In this document: piece after piece, positions 10,329-20,607 of the stretch
How positions within the stretch are numbered: position 1 is the stretch's first letter
Layout: each line of letters opens with the position of its first letter
Assembly (NCBI GenBank): GCA_963920525.1
Contig: OY986438.1
Span: 191,090,962-191,154,961, forward strand
Reading direction: 5' to 3'
Length of the DNA: 64,000 bases
Origin: Dichetophora obliterata
Lineage: Eukaryota > Arthropoda > Insecta > Diptera > Sciomyzidae
Made by a program: the position numbers and the translations under genes
Notes under the pieces: generated by a model
Told to the model about the DNA's origin: nothing
The model's input: the letters and a program-made list of their open reading frames with translations, nothing else
Database searches by the model: none

Positions 10329-11863
10329 CTGTGAGCGTCAAAATAAAGTGTACAAAAGCAATTGTTATAATCAAGTTTTTATTTCATACTTTTCATATAT
10401 GACTACACTTATCTTTTTATATTTTTTAAATCAATATTCAATTCTCTATTTAATTAAAAAAAAGAACAAAAAATTTTCACAACAATAAAAGTAATCAAAC
10501 AAAAACAGATTTCAGTCCATATATTACGCGTCAAAAAAAAGTGTACAAGCATTTGTTTTTCTTAATTGATAGTTGGTTAGTATTTGGTTGATTTTCCTTT
10601 TGCTTTTATAACAGCGCTTAGTCTTCGGGGCATTGATTCCACAAGTTTTTTTGTTACGTCAGAAGAAATTTTCTGCCACTCCTCCATTATAACGGATTTC
10701 AGCATATCCTTACTGCTAATTGTCCTTTTTCGGATTTGGCTATCTAGATACTCCCACAAATGCTCGATTGGGCTTAAGTCCGGCGACTGGGGGGGATGAT
10801 CTAGTGTTTTGGGAGTGTGATAAAGCAGCCATTCTTTCACTATCTTTGCAGTGTGCTTGGGATCATTGTCCTGTTGGAATATCCAAGATCCCTGTAATCC
10901 CAATTTTTCCACACTGGTTAGCAAATTGTTTTTCAAAATATTCATTTAGTCCAGCTTATTCATTGTGCTTTCAATAAAAACCAAATTCCCAACTCCACTT
11001 GCCGCCATACATCCCCAGACCATCACCGAAACCTCCTCCGTGCTTGACCGTTGTGATTAAGTTTTGATCGGCATATTCATTATTTTTGGTTCTCCATACT
11101 TTTACAGGTTTTTTCTGGCCAAATACCTCAAATTTGCTTTCATCAGTAAATATGATATTATTCCAGAAAGAAACATCTTTATTTTCATGTCTCTTTGCAT
11201 AGTCCAGACGTTTTTTCTGATTAACTGCCGATATGAGCGGCTTCTTACGAGGGGATCGACCATGTAACCCATTTGCATGTAATGCTCGACGTATAGTGCT
11301 AGCACTTACGTTAGTACCTGATGTAAATGAGACTTCCTCCGATATTTTAACAGCGCTTTTAAACGGATTCTTCTTCACATCCCGCACTATAGATCTAATT
11401 TCAACTTCACTTAAAACTTTTTTTCTGCCTGCACCTGGGAAATTTTGTATTTGAGAACGGCAAGTTCTCTAATATCAGTGAAGTTTGTTTGCCCATTTTA
11501 AAAATATATACCGTACTTGACACTCAATCGCAACTAATTACATCAAAACATTAACAATGCTTCAATGAATGCAAGAAACAAATAAACAACCAATTATAAC
11601 GGTATTGTTAACGGTTTGGCATAGTTGAAATGCTACAGAAGAAAGCTGTACACTTTTTTTTGACGCGCAAAATATGGATTATATTTTGTTTTTGCTTTAC
11701 AACTTTTGTTGTAAAGTTTTGTTGTTGTTTTTTTACAGTTAATAAGAGAGTTGAATAACGATTTCAAAAATATAAAATGATAAGTTTAGTCATATATTAG
11801 AAGACAGAAATATAAACTTTATTATAACAAATGATTTTGTACACTTTATTTTGACGCTCACAG
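10329..11863 (-). mobile_element. Tc1-like transposon B (IR/DR type)
   Basis: The ends CTGTGAGCGTCAAAATAAAG and its complement (11844-11863) are flanked by TA (10327-10328 and 11864-11865). Related internal copies, GCGTCAAAAAAAAGTGTACA, lie about 200 bp inwards near 10528 and 11650, so the terminal inverted repeats are about 220 bp with direct repeats. It sits inside EVE-2. Confidence 0.9.
10577..11496 (-). pseudogene. Broken Tc1-like transposase (element B)
   Basis: A start codon at 11494-11496 opens the N-terminus, which soon frameshifts into the segment 11387-10971. That segment carries the second helix-turn-helix part and FTDESKFEVFG (first Asp). The last part, 10945-10577, has FQQDNDPKH (second Asp) and SPDLSPIEHLW (Glu), a DD34E spacing, and ends in GKSTKY. 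A frameshift at the GGG/TTTCGG stretch near 11020-11035 and a stop near 10945 break the frame. It is inactive as read. Confidence 0.88.
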
Positions 11864-12182
11864 TATATCTGAGTCCGAGAGGCTCCAACGCTGCCATTCG
11901 CCGCCGCGGGCAGCCGTTACATATAACGCGAAGCCCTCTCTGAAGCACGCATCTATGTACTTCATGCCGACAGCCACAGCCGTGAGTTTCGGAGTGATCA
12001 CCGTTCTCTCTGTCACAGGCAATCCGCGTTAAGGAATGCTTAGCTCCTGTCCTGACGGCCACGAGAGGAGTTGTTCTCTAGCCATTTCCAGCAGTGCAAC
12101 GCGTATGCCCCAGGCTCTCCAATCTATCCTTTCGCCGACGGCAGTTTCAGTAAGGGCCGTTAATACCGTGTTCGCACCGGTG

Positions 12183-15100
12183 CACAGTGGCGGAAATGCC
12201 GGAAAACCTGGCCAAAAGTCGAAAAATAACGGGATTCGCACAAAACTTGGCAATTTTATGTTTTAGAGGTCACTGATCACGAATATGGAATTTATTTTTC
12301 AAAATTCAAGGTTTTCTAGGTCGCTGGTCATGAATATCAAAATTATTTTTCAAGATTCAAAATGGCGGATACAAAATGGCGGACACATAATACTCAAAAC
12401 AATTTTAATTCAACCAAATTTTTTATACTTCAGTTTTTAATTTTTCCAATTTTGAATAAAAAGAATTCGTGCTGGTTTTAAAGAGTTTATTTATCAAGAA
12501 ATGACTCATATTACAAAACCAAAGTGCATCACCTAATTGTCCTAGGTTTTACTTTATGTATGAACAGTAGTTACATAATGTACGATTAATTAAATAACTT
12601 ATAATTTAGAACTCAATCACTATCTGACGCGAGACTTTCATCTGATTCACTGCTATTTATTTCGCTTGGTTGTGCAACATGTTTGGAACTCGCGTAGCAT
12701 CCTGGAGGCAGTAAAAGTTGTATAGCTTCGGAAAATAGACTGTTGTTCTTTTTCGGTGGCAAAGTTCTTAGGCTCGTAATAAATGGATCGGACGAAACCA
12801 GCAACCAATGAAAAATGTCTTCCATGTTTTTTTCTCTTGAACATTTCCGCGAAAAGCCATCACGAAATTTCTTTACATCTTTATTTCTTGCCTCTTGTGC
12901 CTCTTCCGACAACTGACCGATTGGCAACGGAGCCAATTCGACAATCAATGGGCCATGAATAAGGACTTCATGAATGAATGTTGGCATGTTGTACCATGGA
13001 TAACAGTCTACTAGCTGTTTCGCTAAGTCCAAGCAGAAGTTCTTAAACATGGGTACATTGACACCGAACCCACTCGATATAACTTGGAGTACAATATGTG
13101 CTTTGTAAATGAGATCATTCTCTACTCCCAAAATTTTGGCAGATGTTGCAGAATTTGCAAAAAAACGCCTAGCAGTATTACCATCATTTGTGCTTCCGAA
13201 ACCTCCCGATTTTGGCGAATCTACAATGAGCCCCATTTGATCTTTAAATGCAATTTGAATTTCTTTTTTTCGCTCTGCCACTTTCAGCTTTTCTTCAGAT
13301 AACCGTACTTGCCATTTTTTTTGTGCCCAGTTTGTAGCCAATGTGCAAAAAGTACTCAAAAAAATGAATCCACGCATGCAAAGATGGAAGCCCGAAACTT
13401 AAATTTAATTCATTGATTGGCAAAGACAGCATTAGATCAAGATCGTTAAATGGCTTAGAAGTCGCATTGCAAAGATAACAACGCAATGTTGATTTTGTCA
13501 TTGTTATAGCGTTGCGAACTTTTCCATCTATCATTGTAAAAATAAGTTTGTAGGTCACTTGGATCTGTCTATTGTTTTGAGTGGTAATGTAAGGTGCAAG
13601 TCCTGTAATTTGTTCGTCGATATAACTATGTTCATTTAAGGTTGTTGATAATGTTTCTTTCGAAATTTGTAATCTGATGGGTCGGCAATAGCGAGCAGAT
13701 GAAGGCTTTGGATTTTTCCAAACTATTACTTTTTCGACTGTTTCTTCGTTGTTGGCAGTTAATTGAAGAGGCACAAGAGAAGTCAATAAAATACTTTCAT
13801 CTGATGCATCTTGGTCGGCAAACTTTTGTTTGTACTGGCTTTGTCCCGAAGAGCCATCAAAACCGTACTTGACAATCAACTCAATATTTGAAATCTCTTC
13901 CAGCTTTAAAGTTTCCAAAACATCAGTTTGCACTGTAAGAATTCGTGCACAAGTGTGATCGAGAAGAGATTGTAGAGGGACTTCAGCGCACGTTTCTGTA
14001 ACAGTTACATTTTTCGGATAGCATGCAAGTTTTGCGTCTAACAGTTTTTCGTACGAAGGGTACACTCGAACATTGTATTGTTTAAGTCTTTTTTTGAGAG
14101 TCCGGTACGCGTGGCGGGTTAGTTTTCCTTCGACAACATCAGATAACGCCAGAGACCCTGACATTTCGGGAACTAACGGAATGCTTGACTTTTTATAAGC
14201 TACTTTATACTTGTGTGCGCGTTGTGGAGAAGTCATGGTGATATCCTGAAGAACACTCGCCGCTTCTGATGATCCTGTTGCTCGCAAACTCATCTGCGTT
14301 GCGTACGCCAATTCAGATGCATCATACATAGCTCGTAGCTCTGCAATTTTACGTCTTTTTGAGTGTTCACTCGACTGTTCAAATGATATAATAGGACGAC
14401 CCAGCGATACAGGTGTTTTTATTTTCTTGCTATGTTGAACAGGACTATCAGGACAAGCTTTTCTCTGGAAATTGTCAGTAATAATTTCAGTAAGTTGCAA
14501 CACACGATTGTATATATTATATATGACTATTTATTCATGATACCTTTATATTGATAGTTGTTTCGAGCCAATTTGCGTTTTTTTGCAAAAATCGATCCTT
14601 TGTCTTGTTGCAGGCATTCCACTTTTGTTTCATTTTAATGAGCGTCAATCTCAATGTCTCTACAGTATTTTGATCAATTTCATAATGTTCACGCTTCTTT
14701 TCGATTGCTTTTTTATGCAAAATATCCAATTGTTCATTAAAATTGAGGTGCAGTTTTTTGGGCAGGTAGTTGAATAAATCTCGTCGACTCCACACGACAT
14801 CTTTGTCGATTGTTTCTAAAATAAAAAAAAAAAATTGTCTTATAGAACTCCTTGTGTTATGATCAGGTACACTGTAAAAAATCAATCATAAAATTACTAC
14901 TTTTCTCGTAGCTAAAACTGGGACCTATATGAAAAGTAGCATTTTTATTAGGGGAAGTATTCTAAATTAAGGTATTTTTACTAGGCTGTAAGTAGTTTTT
15001 TTACGAGAACGGGTGATTTCGGGCAAAAATCATTGAATATACTAGATTCAGACTACTTTACTGAATATAAAAAGCGTAAAAAAACCGCGGACATCGATGG

Positions 15101-15524
15101 ACAAAAAAGTATTTTCATGATCTTTTAGTAATAAACGCTAGAAAAGTTGTCAACTCTAGGCCAACTTTGACAATAACATTTTATGCACACACACAAGTTC
15201 AATTTTAGAATAGTAGAAAATTGTTGCAGTACATACCATCAGTATCACTCCCCATTTTTCTGGAATGAATGGCAGCACTTGAAAAAAAACGACGTGCACT
15301 TGAAAAATATCGAATTTTGGAGGCTTTTCAGCGACACTAGGAAGTAACGCGGCGGACGAGATTAAAGATCGCGATGACAATCGAGATGACAGGGACAACC
15401 GGTTTCTCCATCAGAATAGCATACAGTAACGCCATCTGCACCAGAGAGAGTAACTTCCGAAGCGAATTTCTACCTTGCCATTTTTCGACTTTTGGCCAGG
15501 TTTTCCGGCATTTCCGCCACAGTG
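12183..15524 (-). mobile_element. Transib DNA transposon, full length
   Basis: The left end starts CACAGTGGCGGAAATGCCGG and the right end, read inwards, starts CACTGTGGCGGAAATGCCGG. The match continues to about 45 bp, with the fourth base as the only difference. The flanks are CGGTG on both sides (12178-12182 and 15525-15529), a GC-rich 5-bp target duplication, as is characteristic of Transib. The first seven bases of the left end equal the recombination-signal heptamer used by RAG1. The element is 3342 bp and carries one transposase gene on the minus strand. Confidence 0.93.
12613..15255 (-). pseudogene. Transib transposase (RAG1-core related), one-base frameshift
   Basis: I propose three exons: 15255-15237 (ATG, 19 nt), 14815-14544 and 14464-12613. 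Introns are 15236-14816 (GTATGT...TTTTAG) and 14543-14465 (GTATCA...TTCCAG), and the reading phase is preserved across both. The product would be about 713 residues, the usual Transib length. The catalytic triad can be placed as Asp near residue 300 (YGFDGSSGQ), Asp near 410 (MIDGKVRNA, followed by the zinc-binding CYLC) and Glu near 620 (LSEEAQEARNK), the same layout as the RAG1 core. The single defect is one extra or missing base in a run of eight T at 13315-13322, which separates frames 14503-13295 and 13377-12613. It could be a real mutation or a sequencing error in a homopolymer. Confidence 0.88.
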
Positions 15525-16235
15525 CGGTGGCTTGGTTGCCGATGTTGAAGTCCCTGGCCGTGTTAACTCCAATGCTTCCTGGCATTAACGCTCTACTCTG
15601 GGCGTTCCGTTCGATGGCAGCTGCAGTAAGGATGAGTTTGCCCCGCTCATATTGCTTGCTAAAGCCGAGCCCGACGTAGCGCAACCGCAGTGCGGCCAGT
15701 GCGTCTGCACTGTATTTAAACGCAGTAGGCTGGTCGGCGATCATGTTGATTAGGCCTTCGTCACCCAGCAGCGGGACGCACTCAGCCGCTTGCTTTATCT
15801 CTTCCTCCCTCATGTCCGACCTTGGCTTGTTAGTAGTTATCAGGCCGATAACGGCATCCGATAACCTTGGCAAGTAAGTTATCAGCGACCAGGTATTGGT
15901 GCGCAGTGCCGTTAGCTCCAGGCAGAGTAGAGCTCAAGTGGCTGTTGCCCTGAAAGCTAACTTTGCTCATTCTGGCCTCGAAGTCCATGATCACATCCAA
16001 GGGTTCGTGCGTGATTTGATTGCTCACACCCCATGCTTTTTTGCTGGCTGCCAGACCCACTTCATACGCTGCAACATCTGCGGCAGATGTGAATTCTATG
16101 TTACCGTTACTTGCATGCATTTCCCGGTTGTGCAACTCGGCCATAGCGTCGAGGTAGCCGGAGACGTCAGAGCGTAACAGCCTCTTGAGGTTTAATGCAT
16201 ATAATTGGTCGGTGGACATATCACGATGTGCTGGC

Positions 16236-16755
16236 TTGCATACTCCCCCCCTAGCGCTTAAGGCGCGATACAGCAAATCTCTGCGGTCAGGAAATTCTTC
16301 TACCGCTTCGTGTATGGACCGGCGATGAAAGCTGGGCGAACTTCTTCGATTGGCGATATGGTGGCGCAGCTTTTTCGTTGGTACTTCCACCAGGCTGTTG
16401 CGTCCCTAGTTTAGCCATTGTTCTGGGTCCCACGAGGTCCACCGGCGGGTCGGAAAATGTCACGACCTTTTTTTGACGATTATACGCTGGCGTTGTGTGT
16501 TGGTGGTTAGACGAGGGCCTTGCCCGTCCCACGATGTCCAGCGGTGGGTTGGAAAAAGTCACGACCTTATTTCGACGATTATACGCTGGCGTTGTATCTT
16601 GGCGGTTGGACGAGGGCCTTGTCCGTCCCTCGATGTCCAGCGGCGGGTCGGAAAAAGTCACGACCTTTTTTTGCTGAATAGCCGATCGCTCTGGTTCGAG
16701 GTCGTCAAGCACTTTAGGTATAAATGCTGCTTTTAACCTGTCGATTGAAATTTTC
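16236..16755 (-). pseudogene. 3' end of a gypsy pol gene, fused to EVE-2
   Basis: The minus-strand product matches the C-terminal tail of the complete gypsy Pol (21455-24997). It starts from the sequence around the last integrase residues, has three units of the [12 protein letters not shown] repeat, and ends with the conserved LTRSGRR-like end and the polypurine tract GGGGGGGAGT (complement at 16237-16247). The expected 3' LTR is absent; EVE-2 begins instead. The other edge, at about 16755, meets repeat R2. It is a different, diverged copy from the element at 20608-27004. Confidence 0.85.
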
Positions 16756-16874
16756 GCAAAAAAATCCGTATTTTATTTTTAAAAAATCGCCTTCACGATG
16801 AAATAATTTAATGAGAAGTTTCTTCTTTTTTTATTTTTAATTTTTCTGTATTTTTTTAACGAATTAATTTTATA
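16756..16874. repeat. Dispersed repeat R2, copy 3 (partial)
   Basis: This is a partial copy beginning AAAAAAATCCG.ATTTTATTTTT and containing AATCGCCTTCACGATGAAAT and ACGAATTAATTTTATA. It matches 5183-5305. Tc1-C inserted in its tail at TA 16875-16876. Confidence 0.7.
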
Positions 16875-17160
16875 TACACTTGTGCTCACATAATTAAGTC
16901 ACGCATAAGATAGAGAAAAATTATGTCAAAACTCAAGTTTTATTAAGAAAACAACAAATTTTTTTTTAAAAAATTAAAGTAACAATTTTTAATTCAATAC
17001 TATATCGTTTCTTATGAGTTTTATTTTATTAAAAAAATCAAAGCGCTCTATGTTTATCCATTTTAGAATTAAATCAGTGCTCATATAATTAAGTCATCTG
17101 AAAAAAAAAATTATCATTTTAAAGTTATGAAACTTTTAACCAAAAATACCTTATAAACAG

Positions 17161-18180
17161 TCAGTATTTCGTTGGATACCCTCGCTGTCGTATGACTTCT
17201 GCACATCTATTGCCCATTGAACTCACTAGGGTAGCGCACTGATCAGGAGTTATGCGGTTCCATTCGTCCTTGATTATTTCCCACAACGATGCCTTCCTTG
17301 TAGGTTTCTTTGCCGCAACTACCCTTTTTATAATGCTCCATAGATTTTCTATAGGGTTTAAGTCCGGGCTTTGAGGCGGCCATTTAAGAGTTTTGACATG
17401 GTTGGCATTTATCCAGTCCTTAACGACCCGGGAGCAGTGTTTCGGGTCGTTATCCTGCTGGAAAATCCAAGATAACGGCAAATCGTCAGCATAATCCCCA
17501 AGTAAATGTTCTGCTAGGATATCTTTGTACATTATGCCAGTCATTTTACCATCAATTTGTGCAATTGGGCCAACACCTGATGCAGTAAAGCACCCCCACA
17601 CCATTACTGAAGAGCCACCATGCTTAACTGTTTTCTTTGTGTATCTGGGGTTCAGTTCTTGCAATGGTGGACGCCTTACATACGGTTTTCCATCATTTCC
17701 AAATACGTTAAACTTGGTTTCGTCGCTCCAAACCACTAGACTCCAGAACTTCGAGTCCTTATGCAGATGCTCTTTAGCAAACTCCAGTCTTTTTTTGATA
17801 TTCTTTTTGGACACATTGGGCTTTCGTCGCGCAATTCGTCCATTCAAAAAATTTTCTTGCAGTCGTCGGCGCACAGTTTGTGCAGATATTCTTACCCCAT
17901 GGTACTCTTCCATTTGAGCCCTTATTTCGGTGGAAGTCAAAAAATGGTCTGACTTGCTCAGCCTAACCAATTGCCTATCGTCAGTAGTTGTTGTCTTCCT
18001 TTGCTTTTTTCGCGGTAAGTTTTCGAATGTTCGATGTTTTTTGTAATACTTAATGGCATTATTGACTTTTCCTCTAGAAAAGCCCAAAAGATTTTTAACA
18101 TGTCCAACGCTTTTCCATTTTTGGAAACAGTCCCATATAATCTTCCTCTCGCAAGAAGTTGAGCTCTTGTTCTTACCCAT
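17161..18180 (-). CDS. Intact Tc1-like transposase (element C)
   Basis: This is one uninterrupted frame of 339 residues, the normal Tc1 transposase length. It catalyses excision and TA-targeted insertion of the element. Residues 1-120 hold the paired-type helix-turn-helix DNA-binding domain, with a basic patch RKKQRK near 57-62. The catalytic triad is D153 (WSDETKF), D243 (QQDNDPKH) and E278 (SPDLNPIENLW), with 34 residues between the last two (DD34E). The HGGSSVMVWG glycine-rich box is at about 187-196 and the C-terminal GYPTKY is complete. The start is the ATG at 18178-18180, just before the Harbinger insertion in the upstream untranslated region. The protein may still act in trans on related ends, although its own element is now disrupted. 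Confidence 0.93.
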   Translation of the reverse strand: MGKNKSSTSCERKIIWDCFQKWKSVGHVKNLLGFSRGKVNNAIKYYKKHRTFENLPRKKQRKTTTTDDRQLVRLSKSDHFLTSTEIRAQMEEYHGVRISAQTVRRRLQENFLNGRIARRKPNVSKKNIKKRLEFAKEHLHKDSKFWSLVVWSDETKFNVFGNDGKPYVRRPPLQELNPRYTKKTVKHGGSSVMVWGCFTASGVGPIAQIDGKMTGIMYKDILAEHLLGDYADDLPLSWIFQQDNDPKHCSRVVKDWINANHVKTLKWPPQSPDLNPIENLWSIIKRVVAAKKPTRKASLWEIIKDEWNRITPDQCATLVSSMGNRCAEVIRQRGYPTKY

Positions 18181-18623
18181 TATTTTTATTGGATACTAAT
18201 TTTTTTTTGGAAAATACGTAAATAAAAATTTAATGATTTTTTCAATCAAAGTTCAATTCAAAGCTATTCCGTAAAAAGCCAATTTACCTTTTTCAGAACA
18301 ATAGTGGTATTCAATGAACGACGTATACATACTGAAGCGTAAAAGTATAAGTTTACGCTGCGCGTTTCCACGACTCTACCCTGAAAAATGCCGAGTAAAC
18401 TGCGTAATTGTCTAAAAAAAGTTTTTTTTGACATATGACAATACAGTAAAAATTTATGAATTCTTTTCAATAGCACAGATTTATTTAAAATGCCAAAAGT
18501 AAGCCAAAAAATTAAATTGATTCAAGATCTTCAAAAAAATGCATTGGAGGAGCTCATGTTATTGTACACTGTTGGATCCATTAATGGCAAGCGCGCAAAG
18601 GAATTTTTCACTTTTGAAATTTT

Positions 18624-19793
18624 GTGACAAGGTTTTTTTCTGATTATATAGGACAACGTTTAAGTCAAAAGGAGACTACAATTATTGACGATCTCATCCT
18701 ACATACAGCAATAGTCGAGCATTTGAGGTATGCCGTTCCATTTATTCGAAACTCTGTTCCTAAATCGCAACACTTCTTTGTAAAAATCCTACCACATTTG
18801 GATGAGAATCGATTTAAGGAACTAGCTCGTTTAAGCTGGAAAAACTTTCATGTAGTGTTACAACTTATAAAGAGTGATGACATTTTTAGTGGACCTCGTT
18901 CCGCTGCACAAATGCCAGTGGCTATGCAGCTTGTGATAGTCCTTTATCGGCTTGGTTCTTACGGTGAGGGAGCTTCTATTTCAAAAATTGCAAGGCTGTT
19001 CGGAGTGGGTGATGGGGGTACCATCCAGCTTTTTACCTATAGGATATTCAAATCACTTTTAAATTTAAAAAGCAGGTTTATAGTTTGGCCAAGCACTTCA
19101 GAGCGACAGGAAATAGTTGCATCAACATTCAACGAACTACCGCATTGCATTGGTTATGTGGATGGAACGGAAATTAAGATTGCAGAGAAGCCTCAACAGG
19201 ATCCAGAGTCATTTTTTTCACGAAAACATGTTTATTCTCTGAAAGTGCAAGGAGTTTGTGACTACAAAAAACGAATTCGTCACTTGGTACTTGGATACCC
19301 TGGGAGCGTTCACGATAGCAGAATTTTCAACAATTGCGATTTGTCCCTAAATGTTCATGAATACTTTTCCAAAGCAGAATGGTTGGCTGGAGACAGTGCC
19401 TACAAGCTGACACCTACGCTTATAACGCCTTACAGAGAGAACGCCACTTCAGGAAGTAGAGAAGATAGAAAAACTTTTAACAAAACTTTTAGCAAGTATC
19501 GAGTAAGAATCGAACATTGCTTTGGCGATTTAAAAGAGAGATTCGGCAGCTTAAAAGAACTAAAGATTGCTATAAACAATGACCAAAGTATTAAATTTGC
19601 TTGCCAATGGATATTGGTGTGTTCAATTTTGCACAATATAATTTTGGAAAACGATAACGAAGATACTGTTGAACCTGTTTTAGAAGAAGATAATGAAGAT
19701 GATGTTTCCAATTCAAGTGAAGTTACTGGATTCATAACGGCAGCAGGCGAACTTAAACGACGTGCACTTCTGGAAATTTTAAGAGACACTTAA
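18624..19793 (+). CDS. PIF/Harbinger transposase (HARBI1-like nuclease)
   Basis: This is an open frame of 389 residues belonging to the DDE_Tnp_4 family that cuts and joins Harbinger DNA. An N-terminal helical region includes a helix-turn-helix around residues 100-140 (ISKIARLFGVG). It is followed by the catalytic triad: Asp in GYVDGTEIKI, Asp in LAGDSAYKL, and Glu in RVRIEHCFGDLKERF. The acidic C-terminal tail is family-like. The first ATG used here may not be the natural start: a short open stretch from 18490 to about 18610, in another frame, followed by a TATATAG acceptor at 18646-18652, could be an upstream exon. The second Harbinger gene is convergent, on the opposite strand. Confidence 0.9.
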   Translation: MTRFFSDYIGQRLSQKETTIIDDLILHTAIVEHLRYAVPFIRNSVPKSQHFFVKILPHLDENRFKELARLSWKNFHVVLQLIKSDDIFSGPRSAAQMPVAMQLVIVLYRLGSYGEGASISKIARLFGVGDGGTIQLFTYRIFKSLLNLKSRFIVWPSTSERQEIVASTFNELPHCIGYVDGTEIKIAEKPQQDPESFFSRKHVYSLKVQGVCDYKKRIRHLVLGYPGSVHDSRIFNNCDLSLNVHEYFSKAEWLAGDSAYKLTPTLITPYRENATSGSREDRKTFNKTFSKYRVRIEHCFGDLKERFGSLKELKIAINNDQSIKFACQWILVCSILHNIILENDNEDTVEPVLEEDNEDDVSNSSEVTGFITAAGELKRRALLEILRDT

Positions 19794-20019
19794 TAACATT
19801 TTAAAGAACTTGTCCAAAATTTTGATTGGAAATTTTTTTTATTTAATTAATTTTTTTGTTGAAATCACAAAGAGTTATAGTCATAAAAAAACTAAAAATA
19901 ACTTATATATTTATATAAAGACTTCTTCAATTAATTGCATTAATTTTGCAAATATAGAGTTTATCAAGTTTTAAAAATATGAGATCAATATATATGCATG
20001 CTTATTAGTAACAGTCTTC

Positions 20020-20100
20020 CAGTTTATAGTTACATATCAGCAGTGACTTGGAGGAAAAATACTGAAGCAGGCTGGCTGCCTGATGAAAGAATGATACAAG
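20020..20100 (+). other. Short relic resembling the Myb-like exon
   Basis: The plus strand here encodes SYISAVTWRKNTEAGW, similar to SYVSAVTWKKQTGAG in the Myb/SANT-like gene of the same Harbinger element (minus strand near 27240-27270). It lies between the transposase stop and the end of the Myb-like gene. A fragment of a related Harbinger accessory gene captured inside the element is the simplest reading. Confidence 0.35.
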
Positions 20101-20607
20101 TTTTGTTTTAAAAGAGACGTGAATTTTTTTATGCTATCTAACTGATTTTATGCTTGAGCTCAACTTCATATTTTCGTATTCTTTCTTCCATTTCTATCCT
20201 CAATTTCTTTTCTTCACTTTCTATTTGCAGCTTTGCCAAAGAAATTCTTTCGTTACTTTCTAACTCCTTTCTTTTAAGCTCAATTCTGTCTTTCTCTAGT
20301 TGAACTTCTGCTTGCCACTTTTTGTCGTCACTTTTAATCCTCTCTTCCTGCAGGGACTGTAAAATCCCTATAGCGTTAGAGTTGCTTGAAGGTTTGCTTT
20401 TTTTACACTTCTTTAGTTGAGATTTAAAATTCTCAAAAAAAATTTTTGGAGAAGTGGTATCTTCAACACAACTAGCATTTATATCCTCGCGAGAATCATC
20501 AACGGGATACTCATCAATAAAATCATGGATAGTATCATTAGTTAAATCATGCATAGTGTCATTAGTTAAATCTTGCATAGTATCATCAGTAAAATCATGC
20601 AGAGTAT

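Larger units (their letters stand above)
9939..16235 (-). pseudogene. Virus-like gene EVE-2, split by Transib and Tc1-B
   Basis: Minus-strand coding-like segments at 16235-15525, 12177-11866 and 10328-9995 have a GC-richer codon composition than anything nearby and are intronless. If the Transib (with one CGGTG copy) and the Tc1 (with one TA) are removed conceptually, the frame continues across both junctions, which shows one gene of roughly 450 codons hit twice. Frameshifts remain near 15840-15870 and near 12025-12060. The protein has no transposase, protease or polymerase motif. I judge it a structural-protein-like remnant of an RNA virus; a dsRNA (toti-like) capsid is only a guess. It starts immediately after a gypsy polypurine tract (16236), in the same orientation. 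Confidence 0.4.

Noticed and set aside
12183..12215. A 12/23-type recombination signal (heptamer, spacer, nonamer) at the Transib ends
   Set aside because: The heptamer is real, but both ends have the same following sequence, and the A-rich GAAAACC is only loosely like a nonamer. No 12/23 asymmetry is present.
12029..12266. Apparent short inverted piece of EVE-2 at 12183-12227, first read as a viral rearrangement
   Set aside because: The piece and its partner at 15480-15524 are the two terminal inverted repeats of the Transib element, not viral sequence.
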